This document shows positions 29,530 through 38,924 of a stretch of 64,000 nucleotides of DNA, piece by piece. Within the stretch, counting starts at the first letter, position 1. Every line of letters begins with the position of its first letter. The notes beneath the pieces were generated by a model. The model saw only the letters and a list, made by a program, of their open reading frames with translations. It was not told the origin of the DNA and searched no databases. This stretch comes from Streptomyces sp. HUAS MG91. Its GTDB lineage: Bacteria > Actinomycetota > Actinomycetes > Streptomycetales > Streptomycetaceae. The position numbers and the translations under genes were made by a program. The stretch lies in assembly GCF_040529335.1 (NCBI RefSeq), contig NZ_CP159534.1, positions 4,092,001 through 4,156,000 of the forward strand, read 5' to 3'.

Positions 29530-29940
29530 ATGGCTCAGCATGCGGCCCCGGCGCCCAGGCGCGCCGCTTCCGGCTTCTCCCTCAGCAGTTCGGCCGTGTG
29601 GGTCCCGGCGGTGGCCGGCATCCTCTACGGCTTCTGGGCGGCGAACATCGAACGCTTCGGGCGGGGCGTGACCGGCGGCAACGTCGCGCTCGGCTTCGTC
29701 ACCGGCATCATCGTCGCCGCGCTCTGCTTCGGCATCCACCAGTGGTCCCGGCAGCAGGCCGGACGCCATCTCGGGCTGCGCGCGGTGACCTGGGGAGCCT
29801 TCGCGGGCATCGCCGTCGGCTTCCTGCGCTCCCTCGGCTCGGACCTGGTGCTCTGGCCGATCATCCTCGGCCTCATCGTCCTGGCGGCGACCAGCGCGAT
29901 GGTCTACTACCGCTACTACACGGCGGCCGACCCGGTGTGA
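29530..29940 (+). CDS. Four-helix membrane protein, unknown function
   Basis: 136 residues with a basic, Ala-rich N-terminus and four hydrophobic helices (WVPAVAGILYGFWA, LGFVTGIIVAALCF, AVTWGAFAGIAVGFL, LILGLIVLAATSAMVYY). No named motif was recognised. A strong hairpin terminator follows directly, so the gene ends its own transcript. It is divergent from the SDR-like reductase. Confidence 0.8.
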   Translation: MAQHAAPAPRRAASGFSLSSSAVWVPAVAGILYGFWAANIERFGRGVTGGNVALGFVTGIIVAALCFGIHQWSRQQAGRHLGLRAVTWGAFAGIAVGFLRSLGSDLVLWPIILGLIVLAATSAMVYYRYYTAADPV

Positions 29941-29954
29941 CGCCGGGACGGCAC

Positions 29955-29992
29955 GAGGGAGCGGGGAGGCCGTCCGGCCTCCCCGCTCCCTT
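29955..29992 (+). terminator. Strong hairpin terminator
   Basis: A perfect 16-bp stem (AGGGAGCGGGGAGGCC at 29956-29971 with its complement at 29976-29991) around the loop GTCC, 15 bp after the membrane-protein stop. It also serves the convergent secreted-protein gene at 30013. Confidence 0.85.
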
Positions 29993-30012
29993 CGTCGCGG
30001 CTGTGGTGCCTC

Positions 30013-30453
30013 CTAGTTGGTGACGCCGAACTCGACGCGGTAGTCCGAGCGGAAGTAGAAGGTGCTCGGGCTGTTGTCGTGCCGCTGCTGGTGCTCGGGC
30101 GGGCACGGCACCGAGGTTCCCGAGCAGTCCGGCGGGTTGGCGCTGATGGACACATAGGCGGCACTCGCCCAGCCGTGGGCTCCGGTGAACCAGTACCAGT
30201 CCGAGGTGCCGTGCACGGTCGAGCCGTGCGTCACGCACTCGATGCGGTCCTGGCTGCCCGGCGCCATCCGGTAGACGACGGACGCCGAAGTACTGGGCCC
30301 GGACCGGAGATTGAGGTCCGTGGACGAGGCCACCGTGCCCCAGACGACGTCTCCGCCACCGCTGTTCGCACTGGCGGGAGCCGCCGCCGACACGGCGAGC
30401 ACGCCACCCGTGAGCAGGGCGGACGCGGCAAGGGCCATGGGCGTACGACGCAT
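30013..30453 (-). CDS. Secreted protein with a bacterial SH3-like domain
   Basis: 146 residues. The signal peptide ends near ASA-N (residue 29). The mature part contains an SH3b-like fold: DLNLRSGPSTSASVVYRMAPG followed by DWYWFTGAHGWASAAYVSI. SH3b domains bind cell-wall peptides or surface glycans. Four cysteines in the mature part could form two disulphides. GGAGG 6 bases upstream fixes the ATG at 30453; a longer frame is not supported. The target is unknown. Confidence 0.85.
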   Translation of the reverse strand: MRRTPMALAASALLTGGVLAVSAAAPASANSGGGDVVWGTVASSTDLNLRSGPSTSASVVYRMAPGSQDRIECVTHGSTVHGTSDWYWFTGAHGWASAAYVSISANPPDCSGTSVPCPPEHQQRHDNSPSTFYFRSDYRVEFGVTN

Positions 30454-30562
30454 GATCGGCCTCCAAGCTCCCCCATCCAGGAAACACCCGTTCGGCCCAA
30501 CGGACCACCGGAGCGGCCCCGGTCCGCTCGCGCCCCGCCGGAGCGGGCCCTTGCCTGGAACG

Positions 30563-31483
30563 GTGACCCGAACCCTCCTGTCTCCCGTGCTGCTCGTCCT
30601 CGCCTGCCTGCTCGTGCCCCTGGGCACCCTGTCGACCTGGGCGAAGTACGAGATCGGGGACAGCGACCGTTATGTGTCGGCGATGGCGCCGCTCGCCACC
30701 CAGCCGGACGTGCGGAACGCCGTCGCGGACGCGGTCACCGACGGGGTCATGAAGAACCTCGACGTGGGCCCGCTCCAGTCCACCGTCGAGAAGTATCTGC
30801 ACGACGCCGTCGTCTCGTTCACCGGCACCGCCGCCTTCCAGAAGGCGTGGAACACCGCCAACCGGGCCGCCCACGACGCCGTGCAGCAGGCCATCGACGA
30901 CGACAGCTCGGGCCCCGTCACCCTCGACCTCGCCCCGGTCACCGAGCAGGTAAAGCAGCAACTCCAGGACGAGAACGTGCCGTTCGCGACCCAGCTGCCC
31001 GTCCCCCACACCGAGATCACCCTGCTGCCCGCCGACGACCTCGACTCACTGCGCAAGGGGCTCCACATGCTGCAAGTGGCCGGTCTGTGGCTGCCGTTGG
31101 CGGCCGTCGTGTTCGCGGTCGCGGGCCTGGCCCTCGCCGTACGCCGCCGGCGCGCGGTCACCGCCACCGGGATCGGCGTGGCGCTCGGCGCGGGCGCCCT
31201 GCTGCTCGCCCTCGCCATCGCCCGCTCGCTCACCCTCGGCGACCTCGCCGACGGCTCCGACGAGGCGGCGGCCGGCGCGGTGTACGACGCGCTCACCGCG
31301 ACCCTGCGCACCGCGTCCTGGGTGCTCGTCGGCGTGGGGCTCGCCGTGGCGCTGGTGGCCTGGTTCACGGGGCGGTCCGGATTCGGCCGGCGGCGCGGGG
31401 TCACCCGTTCGGCGGCGTCCGGCATGCCGCCGGGCCGTCCCGGAGGGAGCCTTCCGATGACGCAGAAGGAGGGTGCCCCATGA
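30563..31483 (+). CDS. Membrane protein with large extracytoplasmic domain (paralogue of 63168-64000)
   Basis: 306 residues: an N-terminal helix (LLSPVLLVLACLLVPLGTLST), an extracytoplasmic domain of about 150 residues, then three helices. The segment VTLDLAPVTEQVKQQL, the HTEITL turn and the GAVYDALTATLRTASWV helix recur, in order and with close spacing, in the partial protein at 63168-64000. The family has no assigned function that I recognise; the layout suggests an envelope or sensing role. GTG 30563 is the likely start, with weak GGAA before it. The stop overlaps the next start (ATGA). Confidence 0.8.
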   Translation: MTRTLLSPVLLVLACLLVPLGTLSTWAKYEIGDSDRYVSAMAPLATQPDVRNAVADAVTDGVMKNLDVGPLQSTVEKYLHDAVVSFTGTAAFQKAWNTANRAAHDAVQQAIDDDSSGPVTLDLAPVTEQVKQQLQDENVPFATQLPVPHTEITLLPADDLDSLRKGLHMLQVAGLWLPLAAVVFAVAGLALAVRRRRAVTATGIGVALGAGALLLALAIARSLTLGDLADGSDEAAAGAVYDALTATLRTASWVLVGVGLAVALVAWFTGRSGFGRRRGVTRSAASGMPPGRPGGSLPMTQKEGAP

Positions 31484-31953
31484 GCCAGACCACCCCCGGG
31501 CAGGAGCCCGGACCCGCATGGTCGGCGGACCACCGCACGCCGCCCCGCCCCGAACCGGCCCAGGCGTCCGGCGGCGGCTGGGCGACCGGCGGCATGATGT
31601 TCGCCGGCGTCCTGATGCTCGTCAGCGGCGTGCTCGGGATCCTCAACGGCATCGCGGGCATCGCCAAGGACGACGTCTACGGCCGGATCGGCGACTACAC
31701 GTACTCCTTCAACCTCACCGCGTGGGGCTGGATCCACCTGGTCATCGGCGTTCTCGTGGCGCTCGTCGGCTGGGGCCTGCTCAAGGGTGCCGACTGGGCC
31801 CGGGGCGCGGGCATCGGACTCGCCGCGCTGTACATCGTCGAGTACTTCATGTTCCTGCCGTACGCCCCGGTCTGGTCGGTGATCTCGATCGGCATCGGCG
31901 TCTTCGTCATCTGGTCCCTGACCACGGCCCCGCTCCGCTCGGGGACCCGGTGA
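31480..31953 (+). CDS. DUF7144-like four-helix membrane protein
   Basis: 157 residues with a polar Pro-rich N-terminus and four helices (GGMMFAGVLMLVSGVLGILNG, GWIHLVIGVLVALVGWGLL, GIGLAALYIVEYFMFLPYAP, VISIGIGVFVIWSLTT). The pattern with GWIHL and FLPYAPVW fits small membrane proteins frequent in actinomycetes. Function unknown. The start overlaps the stop of the upstream membrane gene by 4 bp, so the two are co-translated. An intergenic family B hairpin follows. Confidence 0.8.
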   Translation: MSQTTPGQEPGPAWSADHRTPPRPEPAQASGGGWATGGMMFAGVLMLVSGVLGILNGIAGIAKDDVYGRIGDYTYSFNLTAWGWIHLVIGVLVALVGWGLLKGADWARGAGIGLAALYIVEYFMFLPYAPVWSVISIGIGVFVIWSLTTAPLRSGTR

Positions 31954-31975
31954 CGTCCTGAGGCCCGACGGGGGG

Positions 31976-32045
31976 TGGTCGCGCAGTTCCCCGCGCAGCC
32001 TCCCCTGAAGGCCGCAGGCCTTTCAGGGGCGCGGGGAACTGCGCG
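31976..32045. repeat. Family B repeat pair forming an intergenic hairpin
   Basis: An inverted copy (CGCGCAGTTCCCCGCGC at 31980-31996) and a direct copy of the 20-bp core (32026-32045) flank a second stem, CCCCTGAAGGCC against GGCCTTTCAGGGG with one bulged base. The whole unit folds into one long hairpin between the DUF7144-like and FUSC genes and probably ends the upstream transcript. Confidence 0.8.
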
Positions 32046-32109
32046 AGAAGAGGCCACCGGGCCGCAGCCGAACGACAACCCGATCAGAGCGCCGGGCCAC
32101 CCGCACATA

Positions 32110-34086
32110 ATGAAGCCCATGCCACCCCGCATCACCCCGCCCGACTGGCTGGTCAGAACGCTGCGACCCCAGCGGGCCCCCACCCCCTGGCCCGCCGTGG
32201 CACGAGCCTCCGTGGCACTGGCCCTGCCCCTCGCGGCGGGCCTCGCCACGAACCACGTCACCTACGGCGCCCTCGCCGCGATGGGCGGCCTCTCCGGAGT
32301 CATCGGAGACACCGCGGACGCCTACCGCATGCGGATCCTCAACATCGCCGTCCCCCAACTGTTCGGCGCCGTGGGCATCACGCTCGGCTCGGCCGTGTTC
32401 GGCCAGGGCTGGCCGGCGGTGGCCGTCGTCACCGCCGTCGCGCTGATCTCCGGCATGATCTCCACGATCGGCGCCGTCGCCTCGGTCTCCGGCCTGCTCC
32501 TGCTCCTGAACTGCGTGGTCGGCGCCGGCCTCCCGATGCCCGGCGCCTGGTGGCTGGCGCCGCTGCTGATGACCGGCGGCGGCCTGCTGGTCCTGCTGCT
32601 CGCCCTGCTGGCCTGGCCCCTGCGGGCAGGCGCCCCGGAGAGAGCCGCCGTCGCGGCGACGTACCGCAGCGTCGCCAATCTCCTGGAGGCCGCCGCCACC
32701 GACGACCTCGCCTACGCCGAGACCCGCATCGCCGTCACCCAGTCCCTGAACCAGTCCTACGACCTGATCCTCGCCCGCCGCGCCCTCGCCCACGGCCGCA
32801 ACCCCGAACTCGTACGCCTGATGAGCGAGTTGAACGCGGTCACGCCGATCGTCGAGGCCGCGCCCGCCGCCCACCAGTGCGGCATCCCGCTGCCGCCGTC
32901 CGTACCCGCCGCCGTACGGCACCTCGCCGACACCATCGCCGCGGCCCGCCCGGACGACGTCGGCACCCTCGGCCTGCCCGAGCCGGACGGCCCGGCCTCG
33001 CGCGCCGTCGACCACGCGCTGCGGCACGCCGCCGAGGTCGCCTCCCGGCGCGGCGACCCCGACTTCACGTACGTCACCGACGCCGACAGCGACGACCGCC
33101 TCGGCCGCCCGGCCGCGCTCCGGGTCCGGGCCCGCCGCGCGGCCCGCAACGTCCTGCTCTCCGCGACCTCCTGGCGCTACGGGCTGCGCCTCGCGCTCTG
33201 CATCGGCCTCGCGCAGGCGCTGGTGTCGATCGTGCCGGTGCCGCGTTCGTACTGGGTGGCGCTGACCATCACGTTCGTCATGAAGCCGGACTTCGGGTCG
33301 GTGTTCTCGCGGGCCGTGCTGCGCGCCCTCGGCACCGCGGCGGGCCTGGTCCTCGCCGCCGCCGTGCTCTCCCAGGTGCCGATCGGCTGGTGGGACGTGC
33401 CGGTGATGATGCTGCTCGCCCCGCTGATCCCCGCGCTCACCCCGCGCGGTTACGGCTTCCAGACCGCCGCCATCACCCCGGTGATCCTGCTGCTGTCCGA
33501 CATCCTCAACCACCAGGGCACGGCGCTGCTCTGGCCCCGGCTGCTCGACAGCCTGATGGGCTGCGCCATCGCGCTCGTCGCGGGCTATCTGCTGTGGCCG
33601 GAGAGCTGGCACACCCGGATCGGCGACCGGCTCGCCGACGCCGTCGCGGACGCGGCCGACTATGTGGAGTGCGCGTTCGGTCCGGCGGGCGCCGCCGATC
33701 CGGCCGTACGGGCGCGGATGCGGCGCCGCCTCTACCGGGACCTGTCCGTCGTCCGCGCCGAGTTCCAGCGGGCGCTGACCGAGCCGCCGCCGACGGGGAA
33801 GCGGGCGGCGGCGTGGTGGCCGCTGGTCGTCGCGGTGGAGCGGATCGTGGACGCGACGACCGCGGCGCGGGTCCGGGTCCGGCACGGCTTCCCGCCGCCG
33901 TCCCCGACCGAGGTGACCCATGTGGTCGGCCAGTTGCGGGAGTTGGCGGACGGGCTGCGCAGTTCGGTGGTGCTGTGGGAGGTGCGGGCCGACTTCGGCG
34001 CGGCCGGAGCGCAGGACGGCGTCCTGGAACACGTACGGCAGGAGGTGGCGGCCGCGCGGGCGATCGGCGTCGCCGAAGGGCCCTGA
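32110..34086 (+). CDS. FUSC-family membrane transporter (aromatic acid exporter-like)
   Basis: About 658 residues with two membrane blocks (about residues 25-185 and 355-500) joined by a soluble helical region and followed by a soluble C-terminal helical domain. This is the double six-helix layout of FUSC/YccS/AaeB proteins, which export aromatic acids or other organic compounds. GLSGVIGDTADAYRMRI and PRSYWVALTITFVMKPDFGS are family-like. The ATG at 32110 is preferred; 32119 is also in frame. The substrate is unknown. Confidence 0.88.
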   Translation: MKPMPPRITPPDWLVRTLRPQRAPTPWPAVARASVALALPLAAGLATNHVTYGALAAMGGLSGVIGDTADAYRMRILNIAVPQLFGAVGITLGSAVFGQGWPAVAVVTAVALISGMISTIGAVASVSGLLLLLNCVVGAGLPMPGAWWLAPLLMTGGGLLVLLLALLAWPLRAGAPERAAVAATYRSVANLLEAAATDDLAYAETRIAVTQSLNQSYDLILARRALAHGRNPELVRLMSELNAVTPIVEAAPAAHQCGIPLPPSVPAAVRHLADTIAAARPDDVGTLGLPEPDGPASRAVDHALRHAAEVASRRGDPDFTYVTDADSDDRLGRPAALRVRARRAARNVLLSATSWRYGLRLALCIGLAQALVSIVPVPRSYWVALTITFVMKPDFGSVFSRAVLRALGTAAGLVLAAAVLSQVPIGWWDVPVMMLLAPLIPALTPRGYGFQTAAITPVILLLSDILNHQGTALLWPRLLDSLMGCAIALVAGYLLWPESWHTRIGDRLADAVADAADYVECAFGPAGAADPAVRARMRRRLYRDLSVVRAEFQRALTEPPPTGKRAAAWWPLVVAVERIVDATTAARVRVRHGFPPPSPTEVTHVVGQLRELADGLRSSVVLWEVRADFGAAGAQDGVLEHVRQEVAAARAIGVAEGP

Positions 34087-34092
34087 CAGGGG

Positions 34093-34461
34093 TCAGCGCT
34101 CGGCCGCACTGCGCAGCACGCAGAACTCGTTGCCCTCGGGATCGGCGAGCACGACCCAGCCCGAGCCGTCCGGCTGCCGGTGGTCGGCGCGGAGGACCGC
34201 CCCGAGCCCGGTCAGCCGCGCCACCTCCTGGTCCCGCGAGGTCTCGGGGCGCAGGCACAGGTGGATCCGGTTCTTGCCCGCCTTCTTCTCGGGCACCTGG
34301 TTGAAATAGAGCGCCGGGCCGTCGGGCATGAGCACCTGCGTCTCGTGGGCGCCCGGCCCGTCCTCCGGATCCACCGGGTTGCCGGTCACGGCGCTCCAGA
34401 ACCGGGCCAGTTCATAGGCGTCCGCACAGTCGATCGCGACGTTCTGCACCACTGAGACCAT
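34093..34461 (-). CDS. VOC-family protein (glyoxalase-like)
   Basis: 122 residues in two beta-alpha-beta repeats: QNVAIDCADAYELARFWSAVTG opens the first unit and DPEGNEFCVLRS closes the second. NRIHLCLRPE carries a His at the usual metal position. Substrate unknown. The gene ends 6 bp before the convergent FUSC stop and is divergent from the small secreted protein at 34710, with a DosR-like palindrome between them. Confidence 0.88.
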   Translation of the reverse strand: MVSVVQNVAIDCADAYELARFWSAVTGNPVDPEDGPGAHETQVLMPDGPALYFNQVPEKKAGKNRIHLCLRPETSRDQEVARLTGLGAVLRADHRQPDGSGWVVLADPEGNEFCVLRSAAER

Positions 34462-34510
34462 GTGCGCGAGCTTCCCCGATCACGGCACCGGGCGCCACCG
34501 GCGCGGGGGA

Positions 34511-34528
34511 CCGGGACCTAGGTCCCGG
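34511..34528. promoter_or_regulatory. DosR/DevR-like palindrome
   Basis: CCGGGACCTAGGTCCCGG is a perfect 18-bp palindrome. Its centre, GGGACC-TA-GGTCCC, matches the mycobacterial DosR box (GGGACT-WW-AGTCCC) except for one symmetric change per arm. It lies about 50 bp from the VOC start and 180 bp from the small secreted protein start. Control by a DevR/OsdR-type response regulator is inferred. Confidence 0.5.
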
Positions 34529-34709
34529 CAGGCCCGTGACCATGGGCCGGGACCACCGGCCTGGTCTTTCGTACGGTTCGGGGGCGCCGGGCGCCGCTGT
34601 TACACAACGTACGGGTGACGCACACAAGGCCGCGTGCCCCGCGCCCTACGTTCGAGAACGCACCCCGCACACCGCCCGAACACCGCCCGACCGACGGAGA
34701 CCGATCTCC

Positions 34710-35039
34710 ATGCGCGCCACCCCCCACACCCGCCGCGTCCTTCGCACCGCGACCATCGCCGCCGGCGCCCTCGCCGCCCTGACCCTCGCCGCCACGACGG
34801 CCTCCGCGGACACCGGCCCGGCGGGATCGCGCGAGTTGGCGGCGCAGGAGGGCAACGCCCCCTCCCACGCGCACGGTTACGTCGTCGCGCCCGGCGCCGA
34901 CGGCACGGTCACCGCGCGGCCGTCGGCGGCCCCGGCCGACACCAGCGGGTCGGCGCTGATCGCCGCGGGCGCCGGGATCGCCGCGACCGGGGCGGCGAGT
35001 CTGGGCTTCGCGCTGTACCGCCGCGACAGCGAGCGCTGA
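34710..35039 (+). CDS. Small secreted protein with C-terminal membrane helix
   Basis: 109 residues. A twin-Arg-poor, Sec-like signal peptide ends near ASA-D (residue 34). A short polar mature part follows, then a C-terminal hydrophobic helix (SALIAAGAGIAATGAASLGFALY) and a basic tail, so the product is likely surface-anchored. CGGAGA lies 10 bases before the ATG. No family was recognised; similar short envelope proteins are frequent in streptomycetes. Confidence 0.72.
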   Translation: MRATPHTRRVLRTATIAAGALAALTLAATTASADTGPAGSRELAAQEGNAPSHAHGYVVAPGADGTVTARPSAAPADTSGSALIAAGAGIAATGAASLGFALYRRDSER

Positions 35040-35217
35040 CTCCAACCGGGCCTCCCCGGAATCGAGTTCCGCAGATCGCCGGTGATCCGGCGAGGTCGAT
35101 CGGCTCGCCCCTGCCCAAGATCCCCGTCGGCGGCGGCTAACCTTACGTGTCCGCCCTGGCCAGGGGTTCCAGGGGCACCGGGACCAACTCGACCAATTCA
35201 TGCGGAAGGTTGCGCAC

Positions 35218-36981
35218 ATGGGCATTCTGGATCTGCTGCGGAACGCGTTCGGGCGGTCCCGCAAGAAGGACGAGGCCGCGGCAGCGCCGGAACCGGAGGC
35301 CACACCGGCCCCCGCCGCCGACGCCCCCACATCGACCGAGGAAGCACCGGCCAGGGTCCCCGCCCCGAAGAAGGCCGGCGCGGCCGACGACCTCGTCGCC
35401 GCCGCGTTCGACAACGTAACCGTGCCGAAGCCGGCGAGCCCGGTCGGCGACGAACACATCACCTCCGCCCCGCCCCGGCCGACGACCACCAAGCCGGAGC
35501 CCGAGGCGGAGACCCCGGCAGAGGCCAAGCCGGAGCCCGTCGCCGAGGCCGCGGCCGAGCCCGCCGCCGAGGCCCCGGTCGAGGAAGAGGCCCAGGCCGA
35601 GCCCGCTGCCGAGGCCCCGGCCGAGACGGACACCAAGGCCGAGGCCGAACCGGAGCCCGCTGCCGAGGCTCCGGTCGAGGCAGAGGCCAAGGCTGAGCCG
35701 GAGGCCCCCGCCGAGACGCCGGTCGAGCTGGACACCAAGGCCGAGACCGAGCCGGAGCCCGTTGCCGAGGCCTCGGTCGAGGAAGAGCCCAAGGCCGAGC
35801 CCGCCGTCGAGGCCCCGGCCGCGGAAAAGGCCAAGGCCGAGCCCCCCGCCGAAGCCCCGGCCGAGACGGACACCAAGGCCAAGGCCGAGCCGGAGGCCCC
35901 CGTCGAGACGCCGGTCGAGGCGGAGACCGAGCCCGAGCCCGTCGCCGTAACTCCGGCCGCCCCGGAAACCGAGGCGAAGCCCGAGCCCGAGCCGGCCGCC
36001 GAGGTCGAGGTCGAGCCGAAGGCGGCCCCCGAGGCCCCCGTCGAGGCTGAGCCCAAGGCCGAGCCCAAGCCGGAAGCCGCGGTCGAGCCCGCCGCCGAAA
36101 CCCCGGCCGCCAAGCCCGCTGCCAAGACGAAGGCCACCACCAAGGCCACCACCAAGACCACGAAGACCACCAGGCCCAAGGCCAAGCCCGCCACCGACGC
36201 GAAGCCCGAGCCCGAGCCGGCCGCGAAGGCCACCGCCACCGAGGCCCGGCCCACCCCGGCAGCCGCCCCCGCCACGGCCGACGACACCGAGGCCGGCGGC
36301 ACCACGGCCGCCCCGGCCCACCCGGCCACCCGCGTCAAGACCCGCGCTCCGGGCCTCGCCGCCGCCTACAAGGCCGCCGGAGCCGCCCTGAAGAAGAACG
36401 GGCTGACCGGGGCCCGGGCCACGGTCTACCTGGTGCTCGACCGGTCCGGGTCCATGCGCCCGTACTACAAGGACGGATCGGCGGCGGCGCTCGCCGAGCA
36501 GACCCTCGCCCTCGCCGCCCACCTGGACGAGCGGGAGACCCCGACCGTGCACACGGTGTTCTTCTCCACGGACATCGACGCCACGGGCGACCTCACGCTG
36601 GACACGGACGGCCACACCGGCAAGATCGACGAGTGGCACGCGGCGGCCGGCCGCCTGGGCCGCACCAGCTACCACCGCGCGATCGAGGAGATCGTCGCCC
36701 ACCACGAGAAGAGCGCGGACCCGACCACGCCCGCCCTGGTGGTCTTCCAGACGGACGGCCCGCCGGACGTGCAGCGCCCGGCGAACGAGGCCCTGGCGAA
36801 GGCGGCGAGCCACCCGATCCACTTCCAGTTCGTGGCGTTCGGCGACCCGGAGTCCAAGGGCTTCGACTACCTGCGCAAGCTGAAGGCCGACAACGCCGGA
36901 TACTTCCACGCGGGCCAGTCCCCGCTGGAGCTGACCGACGCCGAGCTGTACGCGGGCCTGCTGGCCACCTGGCGCCCGTAA
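35218..36981 (+). CDS. VWA-domain protein (TerF/TerY-like) with long acidic repeat linker
   Basis: 587 residues. A short basic N-terminus ([19 protein letters not shown]) is followed by about 270 residues (near 88-357) of imperfect repeats built from Glu, Pro, Ala, Lys and Thr (units such as [16 protein letters not shown]). A Lys/Thr stretch comes next and then a von Willebrand A domain (about 395-585) with an intact MIDAS start, DRSGS (about 408-412), and later QTDGPPD. The VWA part resembles tellurium-resistance TerF/TerY proteins. ATG 35218 has GGAAGG about 9 bases upstream; ATG 35200 has none. A terminator follows. Confidence 0.88.
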   Translation: MGILDLLRNAFGRSRKKDEAAAAPEPEATPAPAADAPTSTEEAPARVPAPKKAGAADDLVAAAFDNVTVPKPASPVGDEHITSAPPRPTTTKPEPEAETPAEAKPEPVAEAAAEPAAEAPVEEEAQAEPAAEAPAETDTKAEAEPEPAAEAPVEAEAKAEPEAPAETPVELDTKAETEPEPVAEASVEEEPKAEPAVEAPAAEKAKAEPPAEAPAETDTKAKAEPEAPVETPVEAETEPEPVAVTPAAPETEAKPEPEPAAEVEVEPKAAPEAPVEAEPKAEPKPEAAVEPAAETPAAKPAAKTKATTKATTKTTKTTRPKAKPATDAKPEPEPAAKATATEARPTPAAAPATADDTEAGGTTAAPAHPATRVKTRAPGLAAAYKAAGAALKKNGLTGARATVYLVLDRSGSMRPYYKDGSAAALAEQTLALAAHLDERETPTVHTVFFSTDIDATGDLTLDTDGHTGKIDEWHAAAGRLGRTSYHRAIEEIVAHHEKSADPTTPALVVFQTDGPPDVQRPANEALAKAASHPIHFQFVAFGDPESKGFDYLRKLKADNAGYFHAGQSPLELTDAELYAGLLATWRP

Positions 36982-37000
36982 GCGCCGCGCGCCACCGCCC

Positions 37001-37037
37001 GGGCCGTCCGCGCAGTAAAACACCGCGCGGGCGGCCC
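37001..37037 (+). terminator. Hairpin terminator after the VWA gene
   Basis: GGGCCGTCCGCGC (37001-37013) pairs with GCGCGGGCGGCCC (37025-37037) with one G-T wobble; the loop is AGTAAAACACC. It lies 20 bp after the VWA stop and upstream of metG. Confidence 0.8.
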
Positions 37038-37126
37038 ACCCATGTCGGCTACGATTTTTAGATTCCGACGGCGGCGGACCTCGACGAAGGTCCCCGCCCC
37101 CCGTCACAACCCGGGAGCAGCCCCCG

Positions 37127-38857
37127 ATGGCTCGACACCTCATCACCAGCGCCCTTCCGTACATCAACGGGATCAAGCACCTGGGCAACATGGTGGGGTC
37201 CATGCTCCCGGCCGATGTGTACGCCCGTTACCTGCGCCAGCGCGGTCACGACGTGCTCTACATCTGCGCGACGGACGAGCACGGCACCCCGGCCGAGCTG
37301 GCCGCCAAGGAGCGGGGCATCCCGGTCGCGGACTTCTGCGCGCAGGCGCACGACGCGCAGAAGGCCGTCTACGACGGGTTCGCGCTCGCCTTCGACCACT
37401 TCGGGCGGTCCTCCTCCCCGCAGAACGCGGAGATCACCCAGCACTTCGCCCGCAAGCTGAACGAGAACGGGTTCATCGAGGAGCGCGCGATCCGGCAGGT
37501 GTACTCGCCCGCCGACGGCCGTTTCCTCCCGGACCGCTACGTCGAGGGCACCTGCCCGCACTGCGGGTACGACAAGGCCCGCGGCGACCAGTGCGAGAAC
37601 TGCACGCGCGTCCTGGACCCCACCGACCTCATCGACCCGCGTTCCGCCATCTCCGGCTCCACCGAGCTGGAGATCCGCGAGACCAAGCACCTCTTCCTGC
37701 TCCAGTCGAAGCTGCAGGGCGAGGTCGAGGCGTGGATCGACGAGGTGGCCGGCGAGTGGCCTCATCTGGCGTCCTCCATCGCCCGCAAATGGCTGACCGA
37801 GGGCCTGAACGACCGCGCCATCACGCGCGACCTGGACTGGGGCGTGCCCGTCCCGGCGGACACCTGGCCGGAGCTGGCGGCCGAGGGCAAGGTCTTCTAC
37901 GTGTGGTTCGACGCCCCGATCGAGTACATCGGATCGACGAAGGAGTGGGCGGACCAGGCCCCGGCCGGTGAGACGCGCGACTGGAAGTCGTGGTGGTACG
38001 AGCCGGAGGGCGCCGCCGACGTCCGCTACACGGAGTTCATGGCGAAGGACAACGTCCCGTTCCACTCCGTCATGTTCCCGGCGACGGAGATGGGTGTCCG
38101 TGAGCCGTGGAAGAAGGTCGACTACCTCAAGGCCTTCAACTGGCTGACGTACTACGGCGGCAAGTTCTCCACGAGCCAGAAGCGCGGAGTCTTCACGGAC
38201 CAGGCGCTGGACATCCTGCCCGCCGACTACTGGCGCTACTTCCTCATCGCCAACGCCCCGGAGTCGGACGACTCGTCCTTCACCTGGGAGCACTTCACGG
38301 CGACGGTGAACAAGGACCTTGCCGACACCCTCGGCAACTTCGTCAACCGCGTCCTGTCCTTCTCCCGCAAGCGCTTCGGCGACGACGTCCCGGCGGGCGG
38401 CGAGCCGGGCGAGGCGGAGGCGAACCTGGGCGCGGAGATCTCCCGCCTGCTCGCCGAGTACGAGGAGCAGATGGAGGCCCTCCAGTTCCGCAAGGCCGCG
38501 GCGGCCCTGCGCGCGCTGTGGTCGGCGGGCAACTCCTACCTGGAGGAGAAGGCGCCCTGGCTCGAGATCAAGACGAACCCGGAGGGCGCCGCCCTGACCC
38601 TCCGTACCGCGATGAACCTCATCCACCTCTACTCGGTGGTCTCCGAGCCGTTCATCCCCGCGTCGGCGGCCGCGATGCGCGCCGCGTTCGCGCTGCCCGG
38701 TGACGACGCCACGTGGGTCAGTGGCGAGCAGGCCACGGCCCTGACGACGGTCCCGGCGGGCACCGCCTTCACCGTCCCGCCGGTCCTCTTCGCGAAGATC
38801 ACGGACGAGGACCTGGCGTCGTACAAGGAGCGCTTCGGCGGCGAGCCCGCCGCGTAG
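37127..38857 (+). CDS. metG: Methionyl-tRNA synthetase
   Basis: 576 residues of a class I synthetase that charges tRNA-Met. The HIGH-type motif appears as HLGN in [12 protein letters not shown] near residue 26. A zinc knuckle is formed by CPHC and CENC (residues about 144-161). The KMSKS loop reads KFSTSQKRG near 346. Length is normal for the short form without the C-terminal dimer domain. The ATG at 37127 is preceded by a small GGACCT/AGGTCC hairpin (37076-37093), but no T-box features were found. A bidirectional terminator follows. Confidence 0.97.
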   Translation: MARHLITSALPYINGIKHLGNMVGSMLPADVYARYLRQRGHDVLYICATDEHGTPAELAAKERGIPVADFCAQAHDAQKAVYDGFALAFDHFGRSSSPQNAEITQHFARKLNENGFIEERAIRQVYSPADGRFLPDRYVEGTCPHCGYDKARGDQCENCTRVLDPTDLIDPRSAISGSTELEIRETKHLFLLQSKLQGEVEAWIDEVAGEWPHLASSIARKWLTEGLNDRAITRDLDWGVPVPADTWPELAAEGKVFYVWFDAPIEYIGSTKEWADQAPAGETRDWKSWWYEPEGAADVRYTEFMAKDNVPFHSVMFPATEMGVREPWKKVDYLKAFNWLTYYGGKFSTSQKRGVFTDQALDILPADYWRYFLIANAPESDDSSFTWEHFTATVNKDLADTLGNFVNRVLSFSRKRFGDDVPAGGEPGEAEANLGAEISRLLAEYEEQMEALQFRKAAAALRALWSAGNSYLEEKAPWLEIKTNPEGAALTLRTAMNLIHLYSVVSEPFIPASAAAMRAAFALPGDDATWVSGEQATALTTVPAGTAFTVPPVLFAKITDEDLASYKERFGGEPAA

Positions 38858-38868
38858 GGCAGTCGTCA

Positions 38869-38910
38869 CGAGAGGCGGCCCGGAACCGTGGGGTTCCGGG
38901 CCGCCTCTCG
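38869..38910. terminator. Bidirectional terminator between metG and Uma2 gene
   Basis: A perfect 19-bp stem at 38869-38887 and 38892-38910 around GTGG, located 12 bp after the metG stop and 15 bp before the convergent Uma2 stop. It should end both transcripts. Confidence 0.9.
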
Positions 38911-38924
38911 TTCTGCCGAGTCGC

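Noticed and set aside
37038-37126. T-box leader before metG
   Set aside because: Only a small GGACCT/AGGTCC hairpin is present; there is no T-box sequence or specifier-loop structure.
35143-37203. Gly- and Leu-rich long open frame antisense to the VWA gene
   Set aside because: Its repeats are only the complement of the Glu/Pro/Ala/Lys tract on the plus strand, and it has no ribosome site or homologous features.
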